From positions 46,699-110,698 of the forward strand of contig NZ_LFQR01000048.1 in NCBI RefSeq assembly GCF_001182895.1: a stretch of DNA of 64,000 bases, in the 5' to 3' direction. Positions 47,248 to 57,649 of this stretch are shown here, one piece after another. Numbering within the stretch: position 1 is the first letter of the stretch; every line of letters begins with the position of its first letter. Below the pieces are notes generated by a model that ran no database searches, was not told the DNA's origin, and saw only the letters and a list, made by a program, of their open reading frames with translations. A program made the position numbers and the translations under genes. The stretch comes from Frateuria defendens (lineage in GTDB: Bacteria > Pseudomonadota > Gammaproteobacteria > Xanthomonadales > Rhodanobacteraceae).

Positions 47248-47667
47248 ATGAACGTACGCGAGATCATGACCCCCAACCCCCGCTGCTGCACGGCGGGCGA
47301 TACCCTGCACCGCGCCGCGATGCTGATGCGCGAGGAGGACGTGGGCGAGATTCCGGTGATCGACGAGGAGCGGCACCTGGTCGGCGTGATCACCGATCGC
47401 GACATCGTCACACGCTGCGTGGCGACAGGCGATCAACCCAGCCAGGTCAGCGTGGAGCAGTGCATGACCGCACCCGCGCTCAGCCTGCACGACGACGCGA
47501 GCGTGAAGGAGCTGGCCAACCTGATGGCCTTCCACCGCATCCGCCGCGTGCCGATCACCGACCGCAACGAGGCCATCTGCGGCATTGTCGCCCTGGCCGA
47601 CCTGGAGCGCTCCGACGCGCGCTCGCTCAAGGCCGAGGTGTTCGAGAGCGTTTCCATACCGCATTGA
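47248..47667 (+). CDS. Tandem CBS-domain protein
   Basis: 139 residues with two CBS motifs forming one Bateman module: residues about 5-60 (VREIMTPNPRCCTAGDTLHRAAMLM...LVGVITDRDIVTR) and 70-128 (VEQCMTAPALSLHDDASVKELANLM...ICGIVALADL). Such stand-alone modules bind adenine nucleotides and often accompany stress genes, here the KGG gene 70 bases upstream. A GAGGAGGCAGC stretch supplies the ribosome-binding site. Confidence 0.94.
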   Translation: MNVREIMTPNPRCCTAGDTLHRAAMLMREEDVGEIPVIDEERHLVGVITDRDIVTRCVATGDQPSQVSVEQCMTAPALSLHDDASVKELANLMAFHRIRRVPITDRNEAICGIVALADLERSDARSLKAEVFESVSIPH

Positions 47668-47891
47668 CGTGGGCGTATGGACGTCCATACGAAAGCGCGC
47701 CGGGTGCGGGCCGCGGGCCATCCGGCGGAGCATGATCCGTCGAGGCGCATGGCTGTGGGCGCTGCAGGCCCTGGCCGGCTGCAGTCGTGGCGAGCACCCG
47801 CCCGGCGGCCCCGGCGCGGCCGCCTCGCCGTCCCCGTCGCCGGCCCCGTCCGCCATCACGCATCCTTTAAGATCCAGGACCCCGCCTCGCT

Positions 47892-48197
47892 ATGAATCCG
47901 CGCATCCACGTCACGCCTTCATCTTCCCATTGGCTGGACGAGCCGCCGCGGGTACGGTTCGGCGCGGAGCCACCGGAGCCTGCACCGCCGCCGGACCCGG
48001 TGAAGCCGCCTTCGCCGCCGGCGGAGCCCGACCCGGACCTGCCGCCCGGCGAGCCGCCCTCGCCGCAGCCGGCGCGGCCGCCGCTGACCGACCCCGAACC
48101 TTCGCCGCCGCCGATCCAGGACCCGATCCCGCCGCCCGGCGAGCGGCCGCAGGCAGGCGAGGGCGGCGGCATGCCCTCGCCGATCTTGATGTCCTGA
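47892..48197 (+). CDS. Proline-rich small protein (hypothetical)
   Basis: 101 residues, nearly one third Pro, starting MNPRIHVTPSSSHWLDEPPR with long stretches of PP-rich and acidic repeats (PPPDPVKPPSPPAEPDPDLP). No signal peptide, no domain. Codon use agrees with coding, and the frame is confined to a compact unit, but low-complexity frames in G+C-rich DNA can be spurious. Function unknown. Confidence 0.5.
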   Translation: MNPRIHVTPSSSHWLDEPPRVRFGAEPPEPAPPPDPVKPPSPPAEPDPDLPPGEPPSPQPARPPLTDPEPSPPPIQDPIPPPGERPQAGEGGGMPSPILMS

Positions 48198-48230
48198 TTC
48201 CATTGGCGCGGCGAAATCCGTCGCCTTCGC

Positions 48231-48926
48231 TCAAGTGCCGCGGCCGGTATCGAGCAGGCGCGCCTCCACCGAGCACTGGATGCAGTAGGCGGCGATCTGC
48301 TCGAACACCGCTTCCAGTTCCTTGTCCTCGCGCTGCCGGGCGTGCAGGCGGCCGATGTCGGCCTGCATGGCGATCACGCCCAGCCGGTTGTTGAGCCGGT
48401 GCAGCCAGCCGGAAGCGATCAGGCCGTCCGGAACGGCGGTGGCCTCGTCGGCCGGGGCGGGGCGTGCCTGCACGGCGGCGAGCCAGGCGGCCACGGCGTG
48501 GAAGAAGCGCGCCTTGGGCAGCGTGGCCAGCGGCAGCCGCGCATAGAGCGCGAACACCACGGGCGCGCCCGCGTGCGAGGCGGGCAGGCGGACGGCCCAG
48601 CCGTCGAGCAGGCCTTCGGGCTCGAACCAGCGGGGGGCTTCGGTGCGGCGCCAGCGGCATGCGCGGGCGCTCGCGCGCGCGGCGTGGATCTCGGCCGAGG
48701 CGATGTCGCCGCCGCGCAGGCGGTGTTCGGGGTCGTACAGGCCGAGCAGGTGCGGACCGTGCTGCGTGTCCGCGAACTCGAACAGCACCGCCAGCGGTGC
48801 GGCGAGTGCCTGCGCGGCGGTCGCCAGCAGTTCATGGGTGGCATGCGCGGCGGTGCCGGCGCGCAGGGCGCGGGCGGCCGCCAGGTGCAGGGCGCGTTCC
48901 CACGGCGGACCGGCGCCGGCGGTCAC
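48231..48926 (-). CDS. Kinase-like protein with GAF-like and phosphoacceptor-helix regions but no ATPase domain
   Basis: 231 residues from a GTG at 48926 that overlaps the stop of the sigma-54 regulator gene (GTGA). About residues 1-150 look like a GAF-type sensor (LLATAAQALAAPLAVLFEFAD and VVFALYARLPLATLPKARFFHAVAAW). Near residue 180 a histidine-kinase-like H-box, GWLHRLNNRLGVIAMQADI, occurs, but the protein ends about 45 residues later without N, G1 or G2 boxes. It may relay phosphate or regulate the adjacent sigma-54 response regulator. Truncated-kinase origin is also possible. Confidence 0.8.
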   Translation of the reverse strand: MTAGAGPPWERALHLAAARALRAGTAAHATHELLATAAQALAAPLAVLFEFADTQHGPHLLGLYDPEHRLRGGDIASAEIHAARASARACRWRRTEAPRWFEPEGLLDGWAVRLPASHAGAPVVFALYARLPLATLPKARFFHAVAAWLAAVQARPAPADEATAVPDGLIASGWLHRLNNRLGVIAMQADIGRLHARQREDKELEAVFEQIAAYCIQCSVEARLLDTGRGT

Positions 48927-50263
48927 GTCTGGCCGGGGCCGGTGCCCTCGCGGTAGCGCGTGAGCTTGTTGTAGATCGTCTTCACGCTGATGCCCAGCGC
49001 CTTGGCGGCGCGGGTCTTGTCGTTGTTGTAGCGGTCGAGCGCGGTGAGGATGGCGCGCTTCTCGATCTCTTCCAGCGTCTGGCCGACCAGGATGGCGCTG
49101 TCGCCGGCCGCCCAGCCGGGCGGGTGCGCGGGCATCGCCTCCAGCATGCCGTTCTCGGCCAGCACGTAGGCGCGGTTGATCACGTGCTGCAGCTCGCGCA
49201 CGTTGCCGTGCCAGCCGTGCGCCAGCAGCCGTTCCATCGACGCGGCGGAGAGCGTGTGCGCGGTGCGGTACTGCGCGTTCAGTTGGGCCAGGAAGCGCTC
49301 GGCCAGCAGCGGGATGTCCGCGACGCGCTCGCGCAGCGGCGGCATCAGCAGCGGGAAGTCCGACAGGCGGTAGTAGAGGTCCGCGCGCAGCGCGCCGTCG
49401 CGCACCGCCTCGGCGGGGTTGCGGTTGCAGGCGGCCACCACGCGCACATCCAGCGTGCGGCGGGCACTGGAGCCCAGCCGCGTCACGTTCTTGCTCTCCA
49501 GCACGCGCAGCAGGTAGGTCTGCAGCGAGGGCGGCATCTCGGTGCATTCGTCCAGGAACAGCGTGCCGTGCTGGGCCTGCTCGAAGTAGCCGGCGTGGTC
49601 GCGCACGGCGCCGGTGAAGCTGCCGCGCTCGTGGCCGAACAGCTGGCTGCCGAGCAGCTCCGGCGCCACCGCGCCGCAGTTCACCGCCACGAAGGCGCCG
49701 GGCCGGCCGCTCAAGTCGTGGATGGCGCGCGCGGCCAGTTCCTTGCCGGTGCCGCTCTCGCCGAACAGCAGCACGGTGTTCTCCAGCGGCGCCACCCGCC
49801 GGATCATGCGGAACAGCTTGCGCATGGCCGGCGTGTTGCCGAGCAGGCCGCCGCAGCTCTCCGGTTCGCCGGGCACGTCGAGGCGGGCGCTGGCGTGCAC
49901 GCTGGCGCGCTCCAGCAGCGCGTCGAGGCGGCGTTGCTCCACCGGCTTGACCACGTAGTCCATGATGTCGTGGCGCATCGCGTGCAGGGCGGTGTCCACG
50001 CTGGGGTTGCCGGTGACCACCACCACGCGGCTGCGGCTGTCCGCGGGCATGCGTTCGAGCAGGTCCAGGCCGTTGCCGTCGGGCAGGCCGATGTCGAGCA
50101 GCATCAGGTCGGGCAGGCGCGCCTCGCTCACCAGCCGGGCGGCGTCCTTGAGGGTGGAGGCCACGGACACTTCGCAGCCGCGCAGGCGGGCGTAGGCCGA
50201 GGCGGAGTTCAAGAAGTCCTGATCATCGTCGACCAACAAGACGGTTGGGATGGCACGGCGCAT
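48923..50263 (-). CDS. Sigma-54-dependent response regulator (NtrC family)
   Basis: 446 residues. Receiver (about 1-120) with VLLVDDDQDF, phosphorylatable Asp in LMLLDIGLPDGNG and Lys in DYVVKPVEQRRL; AAA+ domain (about 140-375) with Walker A GESGTGKE, the sigma-54 contact loop as GSFTGA instead of the usual GAFTGA, Walker B GTLFLDE; Fis-type helix-turn-helix at the C-terminus (NNDKTRAAKALGISVKTIYNKLTR). The ATG at 50263 gives the normal receiver N-terminus. It activates sigma-54 promoters when phosphorylated; its likely partner is the overlapping kinase-like gene. Confidence 0.95.
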   Translation of the reverse strand: MRRAIPTVLLVDDDQDFLNSASAYARLRGCEVSVASTLKDAARLVSEARLPDLMLLDIGLPDGNGLDLLERMPADSRSRVVVVTGNPSVDTALHAMRHDIMDYVVKPVEQRRLDALLERASVHASARLDVPGEPESCGGLLGNTPAMRKLFRMIRRVAPLENTVLLFGESGTGKELAARAIHDLSGRPGAFVAVNCGAVAPELLGSQLFGHERGSFTGAVRDHAGYFEQAQHGTLFLDECTEMPPSLQTYLLRVLESKNVTRLGSSARRTLDVRVVAACNRNPAEAVRDGALRADLYYRLSDFPLLMPPLRERVADIPLLAERFLAQLNAQYRTAHTLSAASMERLLAHGWHGNVRELQHVINRAYVLAENGMLEAMPAHPPGWAAGDSAILVGQTLEEIEKRAILTALDRYNNDKTRAAKALGISVKTIYNKLTRYREGTGPGQT

Positions 50264-50454
50264 GCGGGCTCCTGAAACGTGGCCCCCGTCTTGCGACCTT
50301 TCCCAGAATGCGGCGCGACGGGTATGAGCGGGGTTTGGCCGATGAAGCATGCCCGCAAGGAAGTCTAGGCGCCGTCGAGAAACGGCCCCGCACGCTCCCG
50401 GCCTGCCGGCGCCCGTCTTTCCGCCGGCAGGCCGTCCGCTTCCCGGTCCACCCC

Positions 50455-51423
50455 TCAGCTGGGCTTGCCGGTGCCGCCGCCGGGCGTGGCGCCCATGCCG
50501 CTGCGCGGGCCTTCGCCACGCAGCGTCGCGCCCTGCGCCTCGCCGGTGGCGGATGCGCTGATGTGGATGCGGTTGTCGACGTCCTTCACGCCGCTGCAGG
50601 CGTCGGCGCAGTCCTCGGCGCGGTGCTTCATGTAGCGCGAGGGCACCTCGCCCTGCAGGGTCACGTTGCCCTGCTTCACCTGCACCTCGACCTCGCTGGC
50701 GTCGATCTCCGGATCGTCGCTGAGCCGTTCGCAGACGTCCTCGCGGATGCGCTCGTCGGAGCGCTGGTAGCCCTTGGGGCCCTTGCCGCGAAGGTTGCGG
50801 CCCATCCCGCCGCCCATGCCTTGGCCCATCTCCTGGCCTTGGCCCATGCCGCCGCCCATGCCGCCGTAGCGGCCGGCCTGGTACTCGCCGCCGTAGCGCT
50901 GCTCGCCGCCGCGCCCGCCGGACTCGCGGCCGCCGACGTAGCGCAGGTCGTCGCCGCCCTGATCCTGCCAGCCCAGGTTCTGCCAGCCGCCGCCCTGGCC
51001 CTGCCAGGGCTCTTCGCGCTGGCCGCCGTACCAGCCATGGCTGGACTGGCTGTGGCTGAAGCGGCCCTGGCCGTAGCCGCCGTGCTGGCCGCCGTAGCCC
51101 TGCCGCCCGCCGTAGCCGCCGGGCTGCCCGCGGGAGCCGCCTTCGCCGCCGTAGCGCTGGCCGTAACTGCCGCCGCGCATGGCGCCCGATTCGCCCCAGG
51201 GCGAATCGTAGTCCTGTCCATATTCGCTGTAGCCACGTTCCGAGGCCGAGGCGCGGCCGCGGTAGGGCTCACGCTCGGGCGACTGGCCCGGCTCGTAGTC
51301 GCGCTCCCAGCGCTGAGCCTCGAAGTCGTCGCCCTGCTGCCGGCCGTAGCCCTGGTGGCCTTGCTGGCTTTCCCGGCGGCTGAATTCGTCCCGTGGCGAG
51401 GAGGGGTTGTAACGATGGTTCAT
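50455..51423 (-). CDS. BON-domain protein with long Gly/Gln/Tyr-rich region
   Basis: 322 residues. The ATG at 51423 (MNHRYNPSSPRDEFSRRES) follows a CAGGAGAA ribosome-binding site; the frame continues upstream into the remains of a DUF4142 gene. Residues about 1-220 are low complexity (repeated GYGGQHGGYGQG and GRYGGMGGGMGQG). The BON domain is near residues 225-290 (DERIREDVCERLSDDPEIDASEVEVQVKQGNVTLQGEV). No signal peptide, so it is probably cytoplasmic, unlike OsmY. Similar proteins occur with stress genes. Function unknown. Confidence 0.88.
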   Translation of the reverse strand: MNHRYNPSSPRDEFSRRESQQGHQGYGRQQGDDFEAQRWERDYEPGQSPEREPYRGRASASERGYSEYGQDYDSPWGESGAMRGGSYGQRYGGEGGSRGQPGGYGGRQGYGGQHGGYGQGRFSHSQSSHGWYGGQREEPWQGQGGGWQNLGWQDQGGDDLRYVGGRESGGRGGEQRYGGEYQAGRYGGMGGGMGQGQEMGQGMGGGMGRNLRGKGPKGYQRSDERIREDVCERLSDDPEIDASEVEVQVKQGNVTLQGEVPSRYMKHRAEDCADACSGVKDVDNRIHISASATGEAQGATLRGEGPRSGMGATPGGGTGKPS

Positions 51424-51487
51424 GGGGTTCTCCTGAGCATGTGCGTGGTGGGGAAAGGACACTGCCGGCACTTGCCGCGCCGAGAAC

Positions 51488-52032
51488 TCAACGCCCATGG
51501 GCCGGGCGTTGCCGCTGTCGTGTATGTCGCGCGGCGCGGAGCGTTCCTCCGGCGCCGTCTCGCCGTGCCCGTTGCCGGCCAGCGCACGGGCCATCTGCAG
51601 GTGGTGCCTGAGCGCCGGCAGGGTGTCGGCGACGAAGCGCCTGAGGTCGCGGTTGCCGTTGCCGGTGGAGGTCCGCTCGATCCTTCACCATTTCGCCGGC
51701 ATAGGCACGGTCGAAGGCGACGCCGTCCAGCGCCTGCAGGCGCCGGGCCGTGGCCTGCGCGGCGGCGTCGGGGTGGCTGGCCGGCGTCAGTTGCTTGCGG
51801 CCGGCGAGCCCGGCAAGCTCGCGGTTGGCGCGGGTGTGGTCGTCGATGATCCGCTGCGCCATCTGCTTCACGCCGGCCGAGCTGGATGTCTGCAGCGCGA
51901 GCTGTCCCAGTTCGACTTCGGCCGCGCCGTCGGCGGAGGCCGTCGCCACGAAGAGCGGTGGCTGGCGCTGCTCACGTCGGGCGGCGATTGCGGCAGGGTC
52001 AGGGTGGCGATCCAGCGGATGCGATGCGGCAT
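51488..52032 (-). pseudogene. DUF4142 protein gene broken by two frameshifts
   Basis: A DUF4142 (ferritin-like helical, secreted) sequence is recognisable in three frames. It starts at 52032 (MPHRIRWIATLTLPQ) with a GGAGAA site, changes frame near 51955, continues as LFVATASADGAAEVELGQLALQ...DGVAFDRAYAGEMVKD, and changes frame again near 51675, ending as NRDLRRFVADTLPALRHHL in the frame that runs on into the BON gene. The second break also seems to lack about 20 bases of the expected helix. Either the gene is decayed or the assembly has errors; no stop was found before the BON start. Confidence 0.75.
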
Positions 52033-52090
52033 GGCGGTTCTCCTTGACGGTGCTGCGGAGCGCTGCGGGCAAGGTGCGCGAAGCGCGGGT

Positions 52091-52414
52091 TCACTCGTTG
52101 CCGGCGTTGCCGGTGCTGCCGGTGCTGCCGGTGTCCTGGTCGGTGCGCTTGGTGCGCCGCGTGGTGCCGCCGTGGCTGCGCTCGCCGCCCTTGCGCCCGA
52201 TGGTGGCCATGTGCTCACGGTTTTGGCTGACCGCCTCGCCACCTTTCTGTCCGGCGCGGCGGGCTTCCTCCGAGTCGAACTCGTGCGCGTTGCCGCTGGC
52301 GTGCGCCGCACGGCCGCCTTCGCTGGCGATCTCGCGCTGACGCTCCGGCTTCATGCCGGCGAAGCCCCGGTTGCTGGTGCCGGAGCCGGTGCCTTGCTGG
52401 GTGTTGGTGGCCAT
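52091..52414 (-). CDS. KGG-repeat general stress protein (three copies of the motif)
   Basis: 107 residues starting MATNTQQGTGSGTSNRGFAGM, preceded by GGAGAA. Three KGG-type repeats are visible (RQREIASEGGRAAH, ARRAGQKGGEAVSQ, HMATIGRKGGERSH), as in GsiB. The C-terminal tail is Thr/Gly-rich (GSTGSTGNAGNE). Highly hydrophilic, likely disordered, predicted to respond to desiccation or osmotic stress. The broken DUF4142 and BON genes follow in the same direction. Confidence 0.92.
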   Translation of the reverse strand: MATNTQQGTGSGTSNRGFAGMKPERQREIASEGGRAAHASGNAHEFDSEEARRAGQKGGEAVSQNREHMATIGRKGGERSHGGTTRRTKRTDQDTGSTGSTGNAGNE

Positions 52415-52794
52415 GGCGGGGTTCTCCGCTGAGTGAAGGACGCCGGCGCAGGGCCGGCGCACCGCATGCGGTGCTAGGGCGGATCGCAACATCCATGCCA
52501 TGGGTTCGTCGCGCTGAAGCGGGGTGCCGGACCGCATCGGGGCGCGGTTTGGAAGAGCTGGGGGCGCGCCGCCGCAACGGCGGGCTCGGCACTATTTACC
52601 GGCGCCGGAAAGAACTACCGGCGGGGAGCATGGGGCCGCGGGTGCCGCGAGGGCGTGGCGCTCTAACGCATCCGCGGACGCTCCAACGCATGCGAAGAAG
52701 GAGCGCTGTCGCCGGAGGCGATCACCGGCCATCGCTGTGTCGCGGTGGCCAACGGCAAGCCGGAGGAATGCCGCGAACCAGGGCTCACGCCTCT

Positions 52795-52877
52795 GAGCCT
52801 GTTCGCGATCTTGCCGTCGACGGGCTGGAGCCATGGAGCGCGTCTTGCGGTAGCCATGGGTGTGCGGGAACGCAGCG
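52795..52877. repeat. Dispersed intergenic repeat, copy B
   Basis: Near-identical to 37303-37384 over about 82 bases (starting GCCTGTTCGCGATCTTGCCG). Direct orientation relative to copy A. It abuts the MITE-like element at 52884. Confidence 0.75.
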
Positions 52878-52883
52878 ACTCTG

Positions 52884-53103
52884 CTCTTGCTCGCCGCTCT
52901 TGCCTTGTCGTTCCGGCGTAGGCCGGAGGCGCTTCACAACAGAACAGCGAAGCGGGTCACCCAGCGCCGTACGCCTGGGTTTGAAGCGAAATGCGCGGTA
53001 CCGGGTGACTCGCTCCGCTCGCCCCTGCGGGGACGTTCTTCGGACGTTCTGCGCATTTGTCCTGCCTACGCCGGAACGACAAGCGAAAGCGGCCGAGCAA
53101 GAG
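52884..53103. mobile_element. MITE-like element with 40-base inverted termini
   Basis: Left terminus 52884-52923 (CTCTTGCTCG... to ...TTCCGGCGTAGGC) pairs imperfectly but strongly with right terminus 53064-53103 (GCCTACGCCGGAA... to ...CGAGCAAGAG). The 140-base interior has no gene. An inner segment (52907-52953) recurs in reverse orientation at 62700-62741, so this is one of a dispersed family. Confidence 0.65.
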
Positions 53104-53148
53104 TGGCCGAACAAGAGCGGGATAGGGGGCGTTCCCGCGAGCACCGGC

Positions 53149-53185
53149 CCCTCACCCCGACCCTCTCCCCGCCGGGGAGCGGGAG
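53149..53185. repeat. Palindromic intergenic repeat, reverse copy
   Basis: CCCCTCACCCCGACCCTCTC followed by CCCGCCGGGGAGCGGG; reverse-oriented relative of 7109-7143. Confidence 0.55.
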
Positions 53186-53361
53186 AAAAGCCAAGGAGCC
53201 GCCTTCCGTAAGGCGTGAGGAGGCGTGGAAGCGTGCCCCATGGCGCGGCCCGTACCGCCGCCGCCATCGGTGGATCGCTCGCGGGCCCGCGGCCAACCAA
53301 GCAACGGCATCGATCAGGCCGCGCGGCCAATCATCAGCCCCGCCACGGCATCCCTCGCGGA

Positions 53362-55602
<2,241 letters not shown>

Positions 55603-55772
55603 CGTGCGGTTCCACTGGGCGCCATGGCGCGCCGACAACCGGACGATGGTGCCAGAAGCGGCCCGAGGGGGACAGGTTGCGCCGGGGCCCGTCCCGTGCA
55701 TCGCCCGAGTCCTGCGGCCGGGGCCGCCAGGCGCTAGCATGGAGCGGCCCCGGTTCCCGCGCCCACTTCGCC

Positions 55773-56630
55773 ATGCCCGATTCCGCCGAACCCCATTCCG
55801 ATGCCGTCCGGCGCCTGCTCGCCGACGACGAGCCCGCGCCGTTCACCGTCCACCGGCCCGACGCGGGCTCGCCGTTCTTCCTCACCTGCGACCACGCCGG
55901 CAGGCTCGTCCCGCGGCGCCTGCGCGCGCTCGGCCTGCCGGCCAGCGAGCTGGAACGCCACATCGCCTGGGACATCGGTGCCGAAGGCCTGGCCCGCGTG
56001 CTCGCCGGGCGGCTCGATGCGTGGCTGATCTGCCAGACCTATTCGCGCCTGGTGATCGACTGCAACCGGCCGTTCGAATCGCCGACCTCGATCCCCCTGC
56101 GCAGCGAGCGCACCGACGTGCCCGGCAATCGCGACCTCGATGCCGCCGCCGTCGCCGCGCGGCGCGAGGAGATCTTCCTGCCCTACCACCGGCGCACCGA
56201 GGATGAGCTGGACCGGCGCGCGGCCCTGGGCCGGCCGACCATCCTGGTCACCGTGCACAGTTTCACGCCGGTCTACCTGGACGAGGAGCGGGCGTGGCAG
56301 CTCGGTGTGCTCTACCAGCGCGACGCGCGCCTCGCCCACGCGCTGCTCGCGCTCATGCGCGAGGACGGCCGCTGGACCGTGGGCGACAACCAGCCCTACG
56401 CGGTGAGCGACGCTTCCGACTACGCCATCCCGGTGTACGGCGAGCGTCGTGGCCTGCCGCACGTGGAGCTGGAGGTGCGCCAGGACCTGATCGCCGACGA
56501 GGCCGGGCAGCGCGAGTGGGGCGAGCGCATCGCCGCGTGGCTGGTGGAGGCGGCGCGGCGGGCGGGGCTCATCCAGGTGGGCGACGCGCCGGCCCTGGCC
56601 GGCGCGATACACCGCCGCGAGCCGGCTTGA
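55773..56630 (+). CDS. N-formylglutamate amidohydrolase-family protein
   Basis: 285 residues starting [19 protein letters not shown]. The family pattern is clear: [44 protein letters not shown], a metal-ligand [13 protein letters not shown] and C-terminal [14 protein letters not shown]. The family hydrolyses N-formylglutamate in histidine breakdown, but many members lie away from hut genes and their substrate is unproven, as here. Divergent from parC. Confidence 0.92.
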   Translation: MPDSAEPHSDAVRRLLADDEPAPFTVHRPDAGSPFFLTCDHAGRLVPRRLRALGLPASELERHIAWDIGAEGLARVLAGRLDAWLICQTYSRLVIDCNRPFESPTSIPLRSERTDVPGNRDLDAAAVAARREEIFLPYHRRTEDELDRRAALGRPTILVTVHSFTPVYLDEERAWQLGVLYQRDARLAHALLALMREDGRWTVGDNQPYAVSDASDYAIPVYGERRGLPHVELEVRQDLIADEAGQREWGERIAAWLVEAARRAGLIQVGDAPALAGAIHRREPA

Positions 56631-56664
56631 GCGGAGCGGGCCGCCGTGGCGACCCACGCGGCCT

Positions 56665-57543
56665 TCATGGCGCCTGCTCGCGCGTCGCCGCAACGCCCAG
56701 CTTGCCGAGCTGCGCCTGCACGCTGTCCGGCCCGGCCAGGTGCGCCGCGCCCACGGCGATGAAGACGGTGCCGGGCCGGTCCAGCATGGCCTTGATGCGC
56801 CGGGCCCAGTCCTCGTTGCGGGTCACCAGCAGGCGCTGGTAGAGCTGCGGCTCCTCCTTGCGCAGGGTGTCGTTCTCCAGCCGGGCGATGGCCGCGTCGT
56901 CGCCGCGCTTCCAGGCCTCGATCAAGGCCTTCAGCTCGACCTTGGCGCGGTCGGTGTCGTGCAGGGTGGCGCGCAGCAGGGCGAGTTGCAGCGCGCTCGG
57001 CATGTCGGCGAGGAAGCGGATCTGCTGCTCGGCGCTTTCCAGCCCCTCGACCGGCTTGCCGGCCTTCTCCGCCGCCGCGCGCAGCTGCTTGTCCACGCCC
57101 AGGGCGGGATCGAGGCCGGCCTGGGTCAGCGGCGCCACCGCCAGGGTCAGCGCGGCCAGCCAGGGCCGCATGATGTTCAGCGCGCCGCTGCCGCCGGGCA
57201 CGTTGGCGAGCTGCGCCGCGCGCGCCAGCCGGCCCTGGTCGGCCTGGCTCAGCTGGGCCGACAGCGGGTGCGAAGGGTCCAGGCCGTAGCGCAGCACCAG
57301 CGCGGTCATGTTGGCCTGGCCGTCGTCGGTCAGCTCGATGTACAGCGCGCGGCTCGCGGCCAGGGCCTGGTCCAGCGCGGGGTAGTGCCAGTCGGCGTCG
57401 TGGGGCAGCAGGTGCACGGTGCCGAACAGGTAGATGGTGGTGTCGGCATCCTTCACCGTCCACAGCGCGGGGCGCGCGCCGAGCGGCGCGGCGAGGAGCA
57501 GGGCGAGGCAGGCGAGTGCGGCGAGCAGGCGCGGGCGTTTCAT
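56665..57543 (-). CDS. TraB/GumN-family protein
   Basis: 292 residues. Signal peptide (MKRPRLLAALACLALLL, cleavage near GARPA). The family signature FGTVHLLPHDADWHYPALDQAL is followed by a helical body and the C-terminal GTVFIAVGAAHLAGPDSV. Such proteins resemble erythromycin-esterase/TIKI metalloproteases, with GxxH pairs as likely metal ligands. GumN name comes from the xanthan cluster, but no gum genes are near. Function unproven. Confidence 0.93.
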   Translation of the reverse strand: MKRPRLLAALACLALLLAAPLGARPALWTVKDADTTIYLFGTVHLLPHDADWHYPALDQALAASRALYIELTDDGQANMTALVLRYGLDPSHPLSAQLSQADQGRLARAAQLANVPGGSGALNIMRPWLAALTLAVAPLTQAGLDPALGVDKQLRAAAEKAGKPVEGLESAEQQIRFLADMPSALQLALLRATLHDTDRAKVELKALIEAWKRGDDAAIARLENDTLRKEEPQLYQRLLVTRNEDWARRIKAMLDRPGTVFIAVGAAHLAGPDSVQAQLGKLGVAATREQAP

Positions 57544-57649
57544 GCGTGGTCCTGGCGGCGCGGGCGGCCGTGTCGTGCGTCCGCCCGGTGGGTGTCGCCC
57601 TTGAGCATATCGGAGCGGCGGGCGCGGCTGGCACGCCATGCGGCGGGCG

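Larger units (their letters stand above)
52415..53361. other. Repeat-rich intergenic region
   Basis: About 950 bases without a supported gene. It contains the second copy of the dispersed repeat (52795-52877), a MITE-like element (52884-53103) and the CCCC/GGGG palindrome (about 53149-53185). Open frames across it change with the repeats and have no domain. The promoter of the KGG gene must be at the left end. Confidence 0.6.

Noticed and set aside
47677..47895. A 72-residue open frame between the CBS gene and the proline-rich gene
   Set aside because: No ribosome-binding site, low-complexity Arg/Ala/Gly composition and no conserved pattern.
52471..53211. A 246-residue open frame across the repeat-rich region
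   Set aside because: It is made of the dispersed repeat and the MITE-like element read through; no coding signature.
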